The position numbers and the translations under genes were made by a program. Positions 1-7,898 of a stretch of DNA of 11,653 nucleotides are shown here, in pieces. The stretch is from Deltaproteobacteria bacterium (GTDB taxonomy: Bacteria > Myxococcota_A > UBA9160 > JAFDET01): the NCBI GenBank assembly GCA_019310195.1, contig JAFDET010000118.1, positions 1 through 11,653 of the forward strand. Direction: 5' to 3'. The notes under the pieces are model-generated. The model was not told the origin of the DNA. It saw only the letters and a list, made by a program, of their open reading frames with translations, and searched no databases. How positions within the stretch are numbered: the first letter of the stretch is position 1; each line of letters starts with the position of its first letter.

Positions 1-1
1 C

Positions 2-97
2 GACGGGCTCGCCAACGCGCCGCGCGGCCTGATCGGTCTGCTCGCGGGCGAGAACCGCGGCAAACGCATGATCCGCGTCGGGCCCGACCCGGCCTAG
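2..97 (+). CDS. C-terminal fragment of a medium-chain (MDR) NAD(P)H-dependent oxidoreductase
   Basis: The first 31 codons visible in this frame, ending at TAG 95-97, read as the tail of a protein cut by the window edge. The stretch with the pattern NAPRGLIGLLAGENRGK followed by a short MIRVG strand matches the usual C-terminus of zinc-independent medium-chain reductases of the 2-alkenal/quinone reductase (CurA-like) type, in which an ENAPEAF-x-GLL-x-G-x-N-x-GK segment precedes the last beta strand. Such enzymes use NAD(P)H to reduce activated double bonds or quinones in the cytosol. The catalytic and cofactor-binding parts lie outside the window, so the substrate is unknown. The stop sits 8 nt before the next start, and the bases AGAGG that straddle the stop probably act as the ribosome binding site of the next gene, which suggests co-transcription. 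Confidence 0.72.
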   Translation, partial: DGLANAPRGLIGLLAGENRGKRMIRVGPDPA

Positions 98-105
98 AGG
101 CCCGC

Positions 106-1944
106 GTGGAGATGGATCGAGTGCGCTGGGTGCGCGTTGCACTGGGTCTGGCGCTGGTCGGGCTCGCGGTCATCCTGATCGTGGGCGACAAGCCCGGGGA
201 GACCGCCGAGCTCCTCCGTCAAGGCGAGAAGGTCGGCAGCCTCGACCTGGTGCAGATGTACGGCTACTGGATCAGCGCCGGCAACGCGCTGCTGGTGCTG
301 CTGCTCTGGTGGTCGGCTCCGCGCTGGCTGCGCCCGCGCGAAACGCCCACGGATGCGGCCGGAGCCGTGGTCTGCGCTGCGATCCTGGCCTGGCCGCGGC
401 TCGAGTTCGATTTCTGGGACGACGAGGAGTCCACCGTCTTCTTCTTCGCCGACGGCGGCTATACCCACAACCAGCGCGGCGAGCTGATCGAGCGGGACCG
501 GAGCTGGCAGGACACGCTCCACTACAGGCTCAGTCGCAGACACGGCGCGAACAACCACGTCCCCCACACGATCCTCGTCCGCCTCACCGTGGGCGCCTGG
601 CGCCTGGTGGCGCGGCCGGAGCTGCGCTGGCCCGATGAGCGCGTCGCACGCATCCCCGCCTACCTGGCCGGTCTCGCAGCCATTGCCGCGACGGCGCTGC
701 TGCTGCGCCGGCTGGGTTTTCCCACGGCGGGCGTGTTCGTGGCCTGGCTGCTGGCCGTCCACCCCTGGATCCTGCGCTACGTCTCCGAGGCGCGCGGCTA
801 CTCGCTGGTCCTGCTGCTTCTCCCGTTGCTGCTGCTGGCGCAGCTGCGAGCCTTTCACCGGGGCACCTGGCACCGCTGGCTGACCTTCGCCGCGACGGGC
901 GCCCTTCTGCTGTGGACCTACCCGGGGGCCGGCCTGCTAGTGGCGCTGGCGAACCTGGCGGTTGTGGCCGAGCTGATCCGCCGTCGCCACGCAGGCGGCG
1001 ACGTGCATGCGGCGCGCTGGCTCGTCTCCAGCCTCGCAGCAGCCGGAATCTGGGCGCAGCTCATGCTGGCCAACTTCTTCATCCTCGCCTTCCACATTCC
1101 CTTCGGCGACGCCGACCACAAACCGCGCATGATCCGCGATCTCCTGGCCCATCTGTGGTCCGGAACTTTCTGGCGCGTGCGCGGGGCTCGGGACCAGTAC
1201 GCGGAGCTCGTGGACTTCGCCTGGGAGCACCCCTGGCTCTTCCACGGGCTGGTGGCGCTGGCCGTCGCCCTGGCGCTGCTGGGCGCGCTGCGGCTGCTGC
1301 GCCGCGGCGGAGCCCAGGCGTGGTTGGTGGCCATGCTGGCCCTGCCGGGCCCGCTCACGTTCTATATCGCCTGGACCGCCGAGGCGCTCTTCCACCCCTG
1401 GTATGCGATCTACGCCGTGCCGAGCCTGGCGATCCTGCTGGGAATTGGCTGCGAGACGGTCTTCGCGCGCCTGGCCGCGCCGCGGCTGCGCAGCCTGGCC
1501 GCCGTTGCCCTGATGGCGACCTTCTGGATCGGCTATGTCGGGTCGACCCGGCACGTCCTGCAGGCCCTGCGGGCCGGCCCCGTGCAGGAGAGAAAGCAGG
1601 CCGTCTCGCTCATGCGCCCGGTGCGGGATCCCTTCGACCCGGCCAACGAACGGATTCTCACCGCCGCCTGGATGCGACCGCCGTGGTACTACGACCCGCT
1701 CGTGCACCTCCCGCACGGCCCCGATGAGCTCGTGGAGCTGATGGCCGAGGCGGACGCCACGGGCAAGAGCCTCTTCGTGACCTACACGCGCCCGCGGGCC
1801 GCGCGCAGGAGCGCCCCGGATCTGGTCGCCCTGGCGCAGGACCCGGCGCTCTTCGAGCCCATCGGGGAGCTCTACGGCTTCGAGCCACGGGGCCACATGC
1901 TGGTCTACCGCTACCGGGGGCGCCCGGAGCTCACCCCCGACTAG
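106..1944 (+). CDS. GT39-like (GT-C fold) integral membrane glycosyltransferase
   Basis: This is a 612-residue polytopic membrane protein with about 10-12 hydrophobic segments (for example near residues 8-26, 50-69, 178-200, 205-222, 232-248, 257-288, 307-330, 376-397, 402-447 and 461-478), then a soluble C-terminal part of about 130 residues. An acidic cluster WDDEES at 104-109 lies in the first extracytoplasmic loop, where GT-C enzymes carry their catalytic acidic residues. The segment YVSEARGYSLVLLL after the fifth hydrophobic stretch is the hallmark seen in ArnT/PMT-like proteins (SxEARxYxL). By family knowledge these enzymes transfer a sugar from a polyprenyl-phosphate donor to lipid, glycan or protein on the outer face of the membrane. 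Donor and acceptor are unknown. GTG 106 is preferred because AGAGG at 96-100 lies 5 nt upstream, but ATG 112 is also possible. It shares its strand with the oxidoreductase before it and is 75 nt from the kinase after it. Confidence 0.8.
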   Translation: MEMDRVRWVRVALGLALVGLAVILIVGDKPGETAELLRQGEKVGSLDLVQMYGYWISAGNALLVLLLWWSAPRWLRPRETPTDAAGAVVCAAILAWPRLEFDFWDDEESTVFFFADGGYTHNQRGELIERDRSWQDTLHYRLSRRHGANNHVPHTILVRLTVGAWRLVARPELRWPDERVARIPAYLAGLAAIAATALLLRRLGFPTAGVFVAWLLAVHPWILRYVSEARGYSLVLLLLPLLLLAQLRAFHRGTWHRWLTFAATGALLLWTYPGAGLLVALANLAVVAELIRRRHAGGDVHAARWLVSSLAAAGIWAQLMLANFFILAFHIPFGDADHKPRMIRDLLAHLWSGTFWRVRGARDQYAELVDFAWEHPWLFHGLVALAVALALLGALRLLRRGGAQAWLVAMLALPGPLTFYIAWTAEALFHPWYAIYAVPSLAILLGIGCETVFARLAAPRLRSLAAVALMATFWIGYVGSTRHVLQALRAGPVQERKQAVSLMRPVRDPFDPANERILTAAWMRPPWYYDPLVHLPHGPDELVELMAEADATGKSLFVTYTRPRAARRSAPDLVALAQDPALFEPIGELYGFEPRGHMLVYRYRGRPELTPD

Positions 1945-2019
1945 GAGCCGGCCCTCCATCGGCTACCGTGATGCCATGGCGGACGCCGCTTCGAGAACGA
2001 ACGCCGGGAGACGGAGCCG

Positions 2020-3567
2020 ATGAGCGCTCGCCCCCACGTGCTCTCGATCGACCTCGGGACGAGCGGCCCGAAGGTGGCGTTGGTCTCCGACGCAGGGCAG
2101 ATCGCCGCCTCCACGACCCGGCGTGTTGCGACCCTTCGGCTGCCCGACAAGGGTGCGGAGCAGGATGCGGAGGCAATCTGGACCCGCGTCTGCGATGCCA
2201 TCCGCGAGGTGGTGGGCCGGAGCGGTGTTCCGGCGCAGCGGATCGTCGGTGTCGGGCTGGTGAGCCAGTTCTTCTCGCTGGTTCCCGTCGACGCCGAGGC
2301 GCGCCCCCTCTCGAACCTGATCCTCTGGATGGATGGGCGCGGCTCCCCCTTCGCACACGAGCTGCTGGCGGTGGAAGGCGCCCCGCTCACCTGGCTGGAG
2401 CGCCATGGAATGATCCCGCTGCCGAGCGGTGCCTGCTCGCTCTCGAAGATGCTCTGGGTCCAGCGCGAGCGACCGGAGATCTACGAGAAGACCCACGCGT
2501 TCCTGGAGCCCATGGACTACCTGGCCGCGCGCCTGACCGGACGCTTCACAGCCAACGCGTGCACCGCCTTTCCCCTCCTCCTGGGCGATCACCGGCACCC
2601 CAACGAAGCCCACTGGGACGAGGACCTGATCCGACTCTCGGGCATCGACCGCGGCAAGCTGCCGGAGATGGTTCCCGTGGGATCGCAGATCGGACCGCTC
2701 CGGCCGGAGGTGGCCGAGGAGCTGGGGCTGGCCGCCGGTACTTCCGTGTACTCGGGCATCAACGACACCCAGGCGGTGGCCGTGGGCGCGGGAACGGCAC
2801 ACGACGGCGTGGGCGGCGTGAACGTGGGCACCACCGGCCAGGTGCTGGCCCACACGGAGCGGCGCCACACCGACATGGAGCACGGCATCGTGAGCGCGCC
2901 CAGCCCGGTTCCCGGCCGCTACCTGGCGCTCGCGGAGAACGGGCTTGGCGCGGGCTCCCTGGACCACCTGATGCGCAATGTGTTCTTTACGAACGACGCC
3001 CTGGCCGACCATCGCGCTGAGGATCCCTTCCGAGAAATCGAGGCGGCGCTCTCCAGCTCTCCTCCCGGCGCTCGGGGAATGCTCTTCCTGCCCTGGCTGA
3101 CCGGCGCGGTGGCGCCGGAGTCCGAGGCCAGCATGCGCGGCGGGTTCCTCAACGTCTCCCTGGAGACCGGGCGCGCAGACATGGTGCGCGCCGTCATGGA
3201 GGGCATCGCCTACGGCCTGCGCTGGCTCCTGCCGGCCGTCGAGGAGTTCGTCGGTCACGAGTTCACCTCCCTGCGCTTCGCGGGGGGCGCCGCCGTCTCC
3301 GAGGGCTGGGCGCGCATCATGGCGGACGCCACGGGCCGCCCGGTGCACCAGCTCGCCGACGCGCGCCACGTCATCAACCGCGCCTCGGCCTACCTGACGT
3401 TCTGCGATCGCGGAGAGGCCGACCGCTCCCAGCTCGAGACATTCTGTCCCGTGAAGCGCGAGTTCGAGCCGGAAGCCGAAGCCGCCATCGTGTACGACCG
3501 CCTGTTCGAGCAGTTCGTACGAACCTTCGAACAGACGCGTCCCATCTTCCAGGCGCTGAACGGATGA
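2020..3567 (+). CDS. FGGY-family carbohydrate/polyol kinase (xylulokinase-like)
   Basis: This 515-residue protein has the normal length and domain order of FGGY kinases, which phosphorylate sugars or polyols with ATP in the cytosol. The N-terminal phosphate-binding loop is IDLGTSG (D11-G16). The WMDGR motif at 103-107 matches the WxDxR sugar-contact motif, the catalytic base is most likely D249 in GIND, the second phosphate motif is NVGTTGQ, and the adenosine motif is FAGGAAVSEGW starting at residue 420. The position where true xylulokinases have QMHG reads SQFFS (82-86), so xylulose should not be assumed as substrate. GGAG at 2013-2016 and GGGAG at 2006-2010 precede the ATG. The 75-nt gap upstream could hold a promoter, but I see no clear hexamers. 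The stop overlaps the start of the phosphatase gene (ATGA). Confidence 0.9.
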   Translation: MSARPHVLSIDLGTSGPKVALVSDAGQIAASTTRRVATLRLPDKGAEQDAEAIWTRVCDAIREVVGRSGVPAQRIVGVGLVSQFFSLVPVDAEARPLSNLILWMDGRGSPFAHELLAVEGAPLTWLERHGMIPLPSGACSLSKMLWVQRERPEIYEKTHAFLEPMDYLAARLTGRFTANACTAFPLLLGDHRHPNEAHWDEDLIRLSGIDRGKLPEMVPVGSQIGPLRPEVAEELGLAAGTSVYSGINDTQAVAVGAGTAHDGVGGVNVGTTGQVLAHTERRHTDMEHGIVSAPSPVPGRYLALAENGLGAGSLDHLMRNVFFTNDALADHRAEDPFREIEAALSSSPPGARGMLFLPWLTGAVAPESEASMRGGFLNVSLETGRADMVRAVMEGIAYGLRWLLPAVEEFVGHEFTSLRFAGGAAVSEGWARIMADATGRPVHQLADARHVINRASAYLTFCDRGEADRSQLETFCPVKREFEPEAEAAIVYDRLFEQFVRTFEQTRPIFQALNG

Positions 3568-4373
3568 GCCGCATGGATTCCGGCGAGATCGAAGCGCAGC
3601 TCGCCGCGGCGGTCGCGATCCTCGAGGAGGCCGGCCCGATCGCCCTGCGCCACTTCCGGACCTCGACAACCGTGGAAAACAAGGCGGGCGAGCACGCCTT
3701 CGATCCGGTGACCGCAGCGGACCGCGAGATCGAGGCCTTCGTACGCCGACGACTCCGCCGGGATTTTCCGGATCACGGAATCCTGGGCGAGGAGGAGGGC
3801 TTCCAGCCCGGCGCCAACGATGCCTGCTGGGTCTTGGACCCGATCGACGGGACCCGCGCCTTCATGAGCGGGATGCCGGCCTGGGGCATGCTCCTGGGGC
3901 TGACCCTGGCAAAGCGCCCCGTCGCCGGCGCGATGCACCAGCCCTACCTGGGCGAGACATTCGCGGGCGTCCGCGACGGCGAAGCGTGGTTCCGCAGGGG
4001 CGTCGAGCAGCAGCGCCTGGCAACCCGCGCCACCACGCGGCTCGAAGAGGCCGTCCTGTACGCCACCGACCCGGGCCTGTTCGCCACGGCGTCGGAGCTC
4101 GCCGCCTTCGAGCGCGTCTCCCAGGCCTGCCTCCTGCGCCGCTTCGGGGGCGACTGCTACGCCTACTGCCTGCTCGCCCTGGGCCAGGTGGACCTGGTGA
4201 TCGAGAACCAGCTCCAGCCCTACGATATCGTTCCCCTGATCCCGATCCTGGAAGGCGCCGGCGGCGTGGTGACCGGCCGCGACGGCGGCACCGCGCAGGA
4301 CGGCGGCTTCGTCGTCGCCGCAGGCAACCGCGAGCTGCACGCCCGCGCCCTCGAACTCCTGAACTCCGACTGA
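3564..4373 (+). CDS. Inositol-monophosphatase-superfamily phosphatase, HisN (histidinol-phosphatase) type
   Basis: This 269-residue Mg2+-dependent phosphomonoesterase belongs to the IMPase superfamily. The metal ligands are visible: GEE at 75-77 (E76), DPIDGT at 92-97 (D92, D95), and D221 in YDIVP, which stands where SuhB-type enzymes have WDxAA. The GGDCYAY motif at 195-201 followed by a PYD...EGAGGV block is typical of the HisN branch that hydrolyses histidinol phosphate, and argues against CysQ or a plain inositol monophosphatase. No other histidine gene is in view, so it may instead act on another phosphate ester, for instance a product or side product of the adjacent kinase. The start codon ATG 3564 overlaps the kinase stop in an ATGA arrangement with no good Shine-Dalgarno of its own, so translational coupling is likely. 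ATG 3573 (M4) is an alternative start. Confidence 0.87.
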   Translation: MSRMDSGEIEAQLAAAVAILEEAGPIALRHFRTSTTVENKAGEHAFDPVTAADREIEAFVRRRLRRDFPDHGILGEEEGFQPGANDACWVLDPIDGTRAFMSGMPAWGMLLGLTLAKRPVAGAMHQPYLGETFAGVRDGEAWFRRGVEQQRLATRATTRLEEAVLYATDPGLFATASELAAFERVSQACLLRRFGGDCYAYCLLALGQVDLVIENQLQPYDIVPLIPILEGAGGVVTGRDGGTAQDGGFVVAAGNRELHARALELLNSD

Positions 4374-4383
4374 GGACCCCAAC

Positions 4384-5778
4384 ATGGCCAAGCAGAGCTC
4401 CTTCTACCCCTACGCCGACCGCTACGGGGTGAACCGCCGCATGCCCGAGAAGGGCCGGACCCGCGACGAGATCCTGGCGGAGCTGCGCGAGATCTCCGAT
4501 GAGGAGGACGGCTTCTGGAGGACGGGCCGCGTGTCGGGGACCATGTACTGCGGCGACCTCGAGCACTACGCCTACATGACCAAGGCCTTCGGCCTCTACT
4601 CCCACGTGAACGTGCTGCAGCGCGACATCTGCCCCAGCGCCACGCGCTTCGAGGGCGAGATCCTGGCCATGACCCTGGACATGCTGCACGCGGAAGCGGC
4701 TCGCCCCGGCAGCGAGCCGGCCGGCTCGCTGACCAGCGGCGGCACCGAGAGCATCCTGACCGCGGTGCTGGCCTACCGCGAGCAGGCCCGCGAGGAACGC
4801 GGCATCACCCAGCCCCAGGTGATCCTGCCGGAGACGGCGCACTCGGCCTTCCGCAAGGCCTGCCATCTGTTCGGCCTCGAGGAGGTGCGCGCCCCGATCG
4901 ACCCGCAGACGACCCAGGTGGACATGGACTTCGTGCGCGATCACATCACGCCGCGCACGGCGCTGCTGGTGGGCTCGGCCTGCAACTACGGGTACGGGAC
5001 CATCGACCCCATCGACGAGCTCTCCGACCTGGCGGTGGAGCACGGCGTCGGCCTCCACGTGGACGGCTGCCTGGGCGGGTTCATCCTGCCCTGGGGCGAG
5101 GCGCTGGGCCATCCGATCCCCGTCTTCGACTTCCGCCTGCCGGGCGTCACCAGCATCTCCGCCGACACCCACAAGTACGGCTACGGCCCCAAGGGCTCCT
5201 CGACCCTCTCCTACCGGGACAAGAAGCTGCGCCAGTACATCTACTTCATGAACCAGGAGTGGTCCGGCGGGAAGTACCACTCCCCGGGCATGGCCGGCAG
5301 CCGCTCCGGCGGGATCCTGGCCGCGACCTGGGCCTCGATGGTCCACCTGGGCCGCGAGGGCTACCTGCGCTACGCGAAGGCCATCTTCGAGACCGCCTAC
5401 GCCATGCAGGACGCGGTGCGCAGCCACGACGAGCTTCGCATCCTGGGCGTGCCCAGCTTCTGCTTCTCGTTCAACTCGGACGCGTTCAACATCTACCACG
5501 TGAACGATTTCATGCGCGGACGCGGCTGGCGCTTCAACGGCCAGCAGCATCCGGACGCGATCCACATGTGCGTAACGCGCCCGCAGACGCAGGCGGGCGT
5601 GGTGGACTCCTTCACCAGCGACCTGGCCCAGGCGGTGACCTACGCGAAGAACCCGCCCCAGGAAAAGCCCAAGAGCCAGTCCATCTACGGCAGCCTGCCG
5701 CCCGAGGCCCAGGGCTTCGTGCACCAGGTGCTGATCGACATGATGGACACCCAGCAGGGCGTTCCGGAAGAGGACTGA
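4384..5778 (+). CDS. Sphingosine-1-phosphate-lyase-like PLP-dependent lyase/decarboxylase
   Basis: This 464-residue group II decarboxylase-fold enzyme follows S1P lyase closely. There is an N-terminal segment with SGTMYCGD (about residues 51-58), a cofactor phosphate-binding loop SGGTES (118-123), HVDGCLGG with D227 to hold the pyridine nitrogen, and ADTHKYGYGPKG with K264 as the Schiff-base lysine and K270 matching the second conserved lysine of bacterial S1P lyases. A WSGGKYHSPGMAGSRSGG block follows, like WxGGxYxSPxxAGSRxGG of the family. S1P lyases split phosphorylated long-chain amino alcohols into a fatty aldehyde and phosphoethanolamine. There is no N-terminal membrane anchor, as in soluble bacterial homologues. 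A GAGGA (4372-4376) 7 nt before ATG supports the start. The phosphatase ends 10 nt upstream. Substrate is unproven: a decarboxylase acting on another amino acid cannot be excluded. Confidence 0.88.
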   Translation: MAKQSSFYPYADRYGVNRRMPEKGRTRDEILAELREISDEEDGFWRTGRVSGTMYCGDLEHYAYMTKAFGLYSHVNVLQRDICPSATRFEGEILAMTLDMLHAEAARPGSEPAGSLTSGGTESILTAVLAYREQAREERGITQPQVILPETAHSAFRKACHLFGLEEVRAPIDPQTTQVDMDFVRDHITPRTALLVGSACNYGYGTIDPIDELSDLAVEHGVGLHVDGCLGGFILPWGEALGHPIPVFDFRLPGVTSISADTHKYGYGPKGSSTLSYRDKKLRQYIYFMNQEWSGGKYHSPGMAGSRSGGILAATWASMVHLGREGYLRYAKAIFETAYAMQDAVRSHDELRILGVPSFCFSFNSDAFNIYHVNDFMRGRGWRFNGQQHPDAIHMCVTRPQTQAGVVDSFTSDLAQAVTYAKNPPQEKPKSQSIYGSLPPEAQGFVHQVLIDMMDTQQGVPEED

Positions 5779-5783
5779 GCCGC

Positions 5784-6659
5784 ATGGCCCACCAGAGGCT
5801 CGATCGGGACTTTCAGAGTGATGGCCTCCGCTGCGCGGCTTGGCTGTACCTGCCCGAAGACGTGCCGAAGCCGCCGATCGTGGTGATGTCCCACGGCTTC
5901 TCCGCCTACCGGGACATGATCTTCCCCCGCTACGCCGAACGCTTCGCCGACGCCGGCCTGGCCGTGCTGCTCTTCGACTACCGCAACCTGGGCGACAGCG
6001 AAGGCAGCCCGCGCGACCTGGTGGATCCGGTGCGCCACGTGGAGGACCTGCAGACCGCGATCCGCTTCGTTCGCGGCCTGCCGGAAGTCGACGGCGCGCG
6101 GCTGGGCCTGTTCGGATCGTCCTTCGGAGGCGGGCACGTGATCACGGCGGCGGCCCGCGACGCGGAGGTGTCGGCGATCGTATCCCAGGTTCCGTTCGTG
6201 GGCGGGGCCGATGCGACGCAGACGCCGTGGCGCTACCGGGCCCGGCTGGCCTGGAGCTTCTTCCGCGACAAGCTGGCTTCCCGCTTCGGCCGCGTCTACT
6301 GCGTGCCCGCGGTGGGTGGGCCGAACGAGTTCGGCCTGCTGGCTTCTCCCGACGCCCAGGAGTTCGTCGACCTGCTTCCCGAAGGCAGCGCCTGGCCCAA
6401 CCGGATTCCTGCGCGCGTGCTGCCGAACATCATGCGCTACAGCCCCATGGACGAAGCCGGGCAGGTTCGATGCCCGGTGCTCATGGTGCTGGCGGAGCAC
6501 GATCAGCTGGTCCCGGCGGCAACCGCGAAGCAGTGCGCCGAACGGATCGCGGACTGTGAGCTGGTCTCCCTGGACTGCGAGCACTTCGAGGTCTACCGCG
6601 ACGAGCGACTGCCGGAGCTGTCAGCCCGCTACGCCGACTTCTTCCGCAAGCACCTGTAG
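5784..6659 (+). CDS. Alpha/beta hydrolase (serine esterase/peptidase-like)
   Basis: This 291-residue soluble alpha/beta hydrolase has a complete catalytic set. The oxyanion-hole segment is SHGFSAYRD at 36-44, the nucleophile elbow is GSSFGG with S113 (111-116), the acid is D240 in LAEHDQLVP, and the base is H267 in CEHFEVY. A DYRNLGDSEG stretch before the elbow is common in the dienelactone-hydrolase/S15-like subgroup. A cap-like insertion of about 100 residues lies between nucleophile and acid. There is no signal peptide. The enzyme probably cleaves an ester, thioester or amide, but the substrate cannot be told. The ATG lies 5 nt after the lyase stop, and GGAAGAGGA at 5766-5774, inside the end of the lyase gene, gives a good ribosome binding site, so the two genes are very likely co-translated. 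A longer in-frame reading from further upstream only overlaps the lyase gene. Confidence 0.88.
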   Translation: MAHQRLDRDFQSDGLRCAAWLYLPEDVPKPPIVVMSHGFSAYRDMIFPRYAERFADAGLAVLLFDYRNLGDSEGSPRDLVDPVRHVEDLQTAIRFVRGLPEVDGARLGLFGSSFGGGHVITAAARDAEVSAIVSQVPFVGGADATQTPWRYRARLAWSFFRDKLASRFGRVYCVPAVGGPNEFGLLASPDAQEFVDLLPEGSAWPNRIPARVLPNIMRYSPMDEAGQVRCPVLMVLAEHDQLVPAATAKQCAERIADCELVSLDCEHFEVYRDERLPELSARYADFFRKHL

Positions 6660-6678
6660 CCGCCCCCCGGCCCACCGC

Positions 6679-7893
6679 TCAGCCGACCGCTGCGAAGGTC
6701 TCCAGGTCCAGCGCCGCCGTCACCAGGCGGCGGATGTTGGCCTCGGTGATGGCCCGGCCGTAGTTCTGGGGGGGCGTGATCAGCCAGCCGATCACGATCC
6801 CCCAGACCACGGCCTGGCGGTAGCGCAGCCAGGCTTCCTCGTCGCCGGGAGCCCCCTGCACCCCTCGGCTGCGAAGCTCTTGCAGGTAGTGGGCGATCAG
6901 CTCGCGCTCATGCGTGCGCCGCGCCTCGGGCTCCAAGGCGGTCACGATGAGGTAGGTCAGGTCGTGGGCCCAGCTTCCCTTCACCATGAGCTGCCAGTCG
7001 AGCAGTCCGCCCTGGGCGCCCGGCAGCAGGTAGGTGTTGGCGATGTGGGAGTCACCGTGGCACAGGGTGACGGGCCCCGCGTCGAAGAGGCTCTGGACCT
7101 TCCAGGTGTCCTGCCAGAGCTGCTCCAGCGAGCGGTTCAGGGGCGCGAGCAGCTCCTGCTTGAACGCGTTCTTGCGCACCTGATCGCGGATCAGATCCAG
7201 GCCGATGGCGTCGAAGACCGGGAACATCCCGCCCCGCGAGGTGGTCGGTAGCCAGCGCAGGTCAGCGTCGAAGCGAGGGCTCTGCCAGAAGCGCGCGTGC
7301 AGTGCCGCCAGGGTGGAGAGCAGCCCGGCCACCTCGTCCGAGGAGACCGGCGTCGTGGCGTTGGGGAAGCGCGCCGCGCGCAGCGTCAGATCCTCCATCA
7401 GGATGCCGAACTGGCCGTTGCTCTCGTCGAACACGCTGCCGAAGGCCCGCGGCGCCTCGATCTCCAGCTCCGGACGGATGTCGCGGTAGAAGTGGACCTC
7501 GTTGGCGTACATGGCCTCGGGCGCGTGGGGAAAGAAACGCTGGTAGAGGTTGACCACGCTGAAGGTCAGCGGCCGTGCCCGGCTCCCCAACATCGGCACC
7601 CGGTCCAGACGCGAGAGCGTGCGGGCCAGGCCCAGGATCACCGGCATACCGAAGCGCAGGGTGCGGTGCAGCAGGATGGTCTTGAGCACCATCCGCGCCG
7701 GCAGATCCGCCTCGCAGCCGGGCATGTAGTCGAGGCCCAAGGCGACGCGATCGGCGGTGGAGGCCAGCCCGTCGCCGCACTTCGCCCGCTCCAGGACCCG
7801 GACCTTGTCCACACGCACGCCGGGCCGGCGCTCGGCCAGCACCGTGGTCAGCAAATCGGGGGTGAGATCCGCCAGGTTCGCGGGAAAGGCCAC
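6679..7893 (-). CDS. Aminoglycoside-phosphotransferase-fold / ecdysteroid-kinase-like small-molecule kinase
   Basis: This 404-residue protein-kinase-like-fold phosphotransferase has a probable ATP-contacting lysine K71 in MVLKTI, the catalytic loop CHGDSHIAN with H279, D281 and N286, and the metal-binding LLDWQ with D299, which replaces DFG in this superfamily. Length and layout, with a roughly 200-residue N-lobe and linker before HGD and a helical C-terminus, resemble the EcKinase-like/DUF1679 branch found in many lipid-degrading bacteria. These phosphorylate small hydroxylated molecules, and the bacterial substrates are mostly unknown. The start is GTG 7893, 5 nt after the stop of the ABC1 kinase gene upstream on the same strand, so the pair is probably coupled. 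The Shine-Dalgarno is weak. Its stop faces the stop of the alpha/beta hydrolase across 19 nt. Confidence 0.85.
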   Translation of the reverse strand: MAFPANLADLTPDLLTTVLAERRPGVRVDKVRVLERAKCGDGLASTADRVALGLDYMPGCEADLPARMVLKTILLHRTLRFGMPVILGLARTLSRLDRVPMLGSRARPLTFSVVNLYQRFFPHAPEAMYANEVHFYRDIRPELEIEAPRAFGSVFDESNGQFGILMEDLTLRAARFPNATTPVSSDEVAGLLSTLAALHARFWQSPRFDADLRWLPTTSRGGMFPVFDAIGLDLIRDQVRKNAFKQELLAPLNRSLEQLWQDTWKVQSLFDAGPVTLCHGDSHIANTYLLPGAQGGLLDWQLMVKGSWAHDLTYLIVTALEPEARRTHERELIAHYLQELRSRGVQGAPGDEEAWLRYRQAVVWGIVIGWLITPPQNYGRAITEANIRRLVTAALDLETFAAVG

Positions 7894-7898
7894 GTCGG

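Noticed and set aside
1946..1964. Hairpin AGCCG-loop-CGGCT after the glycosyltransferase gene, as a terminator
   Set aside because: The stem is only 5 bp with a 9-nt loop and no following T-run.
1976..2023. A 15-codon ORF whose TGA overlaps the kinase ATG, as a possible leader peptide
   Set aside because: It has no good Shine-Dalgarno and no regulatory codon run or hairpin; short ORFs like this are common by chance.
1963..3669. Antisense ORF of 568 codons over the FGGY kinase gene
   Set aside because: It mirrors the strong G/C third-position bias of the plus-strand kinase, its composition is Arg/Gly/His rich, and it shows no family motif. The plus-strand protein is a clear FGGY kinase.
3862..5724. 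Antisense ORF of 620 codons over the phosphatase and lyase genes
   Set aside because: It spans two well-supported genes on the other strand and consists of low-complexity Arg/Gly/Ala-rich sequence, as expected by chance in high-GC DNA.
5259..5783. Longer in-frame upstream start for the alpha/beta hydrolase
   Set aside because: The extension overlaps the lyase gene, reads as Arg/Pro-rich shadow sequence, and the fold begins after ATG 5784, which has a good ribosome binding site.
6660..6678. Shared terminator between the convergent alpha/beta hydrolase and kinase genes
   Set aside because: The 19-nt gap is C-rich with no inverted repeat, so any terminator would have to lie inside a coding sequence, and I could not see one.
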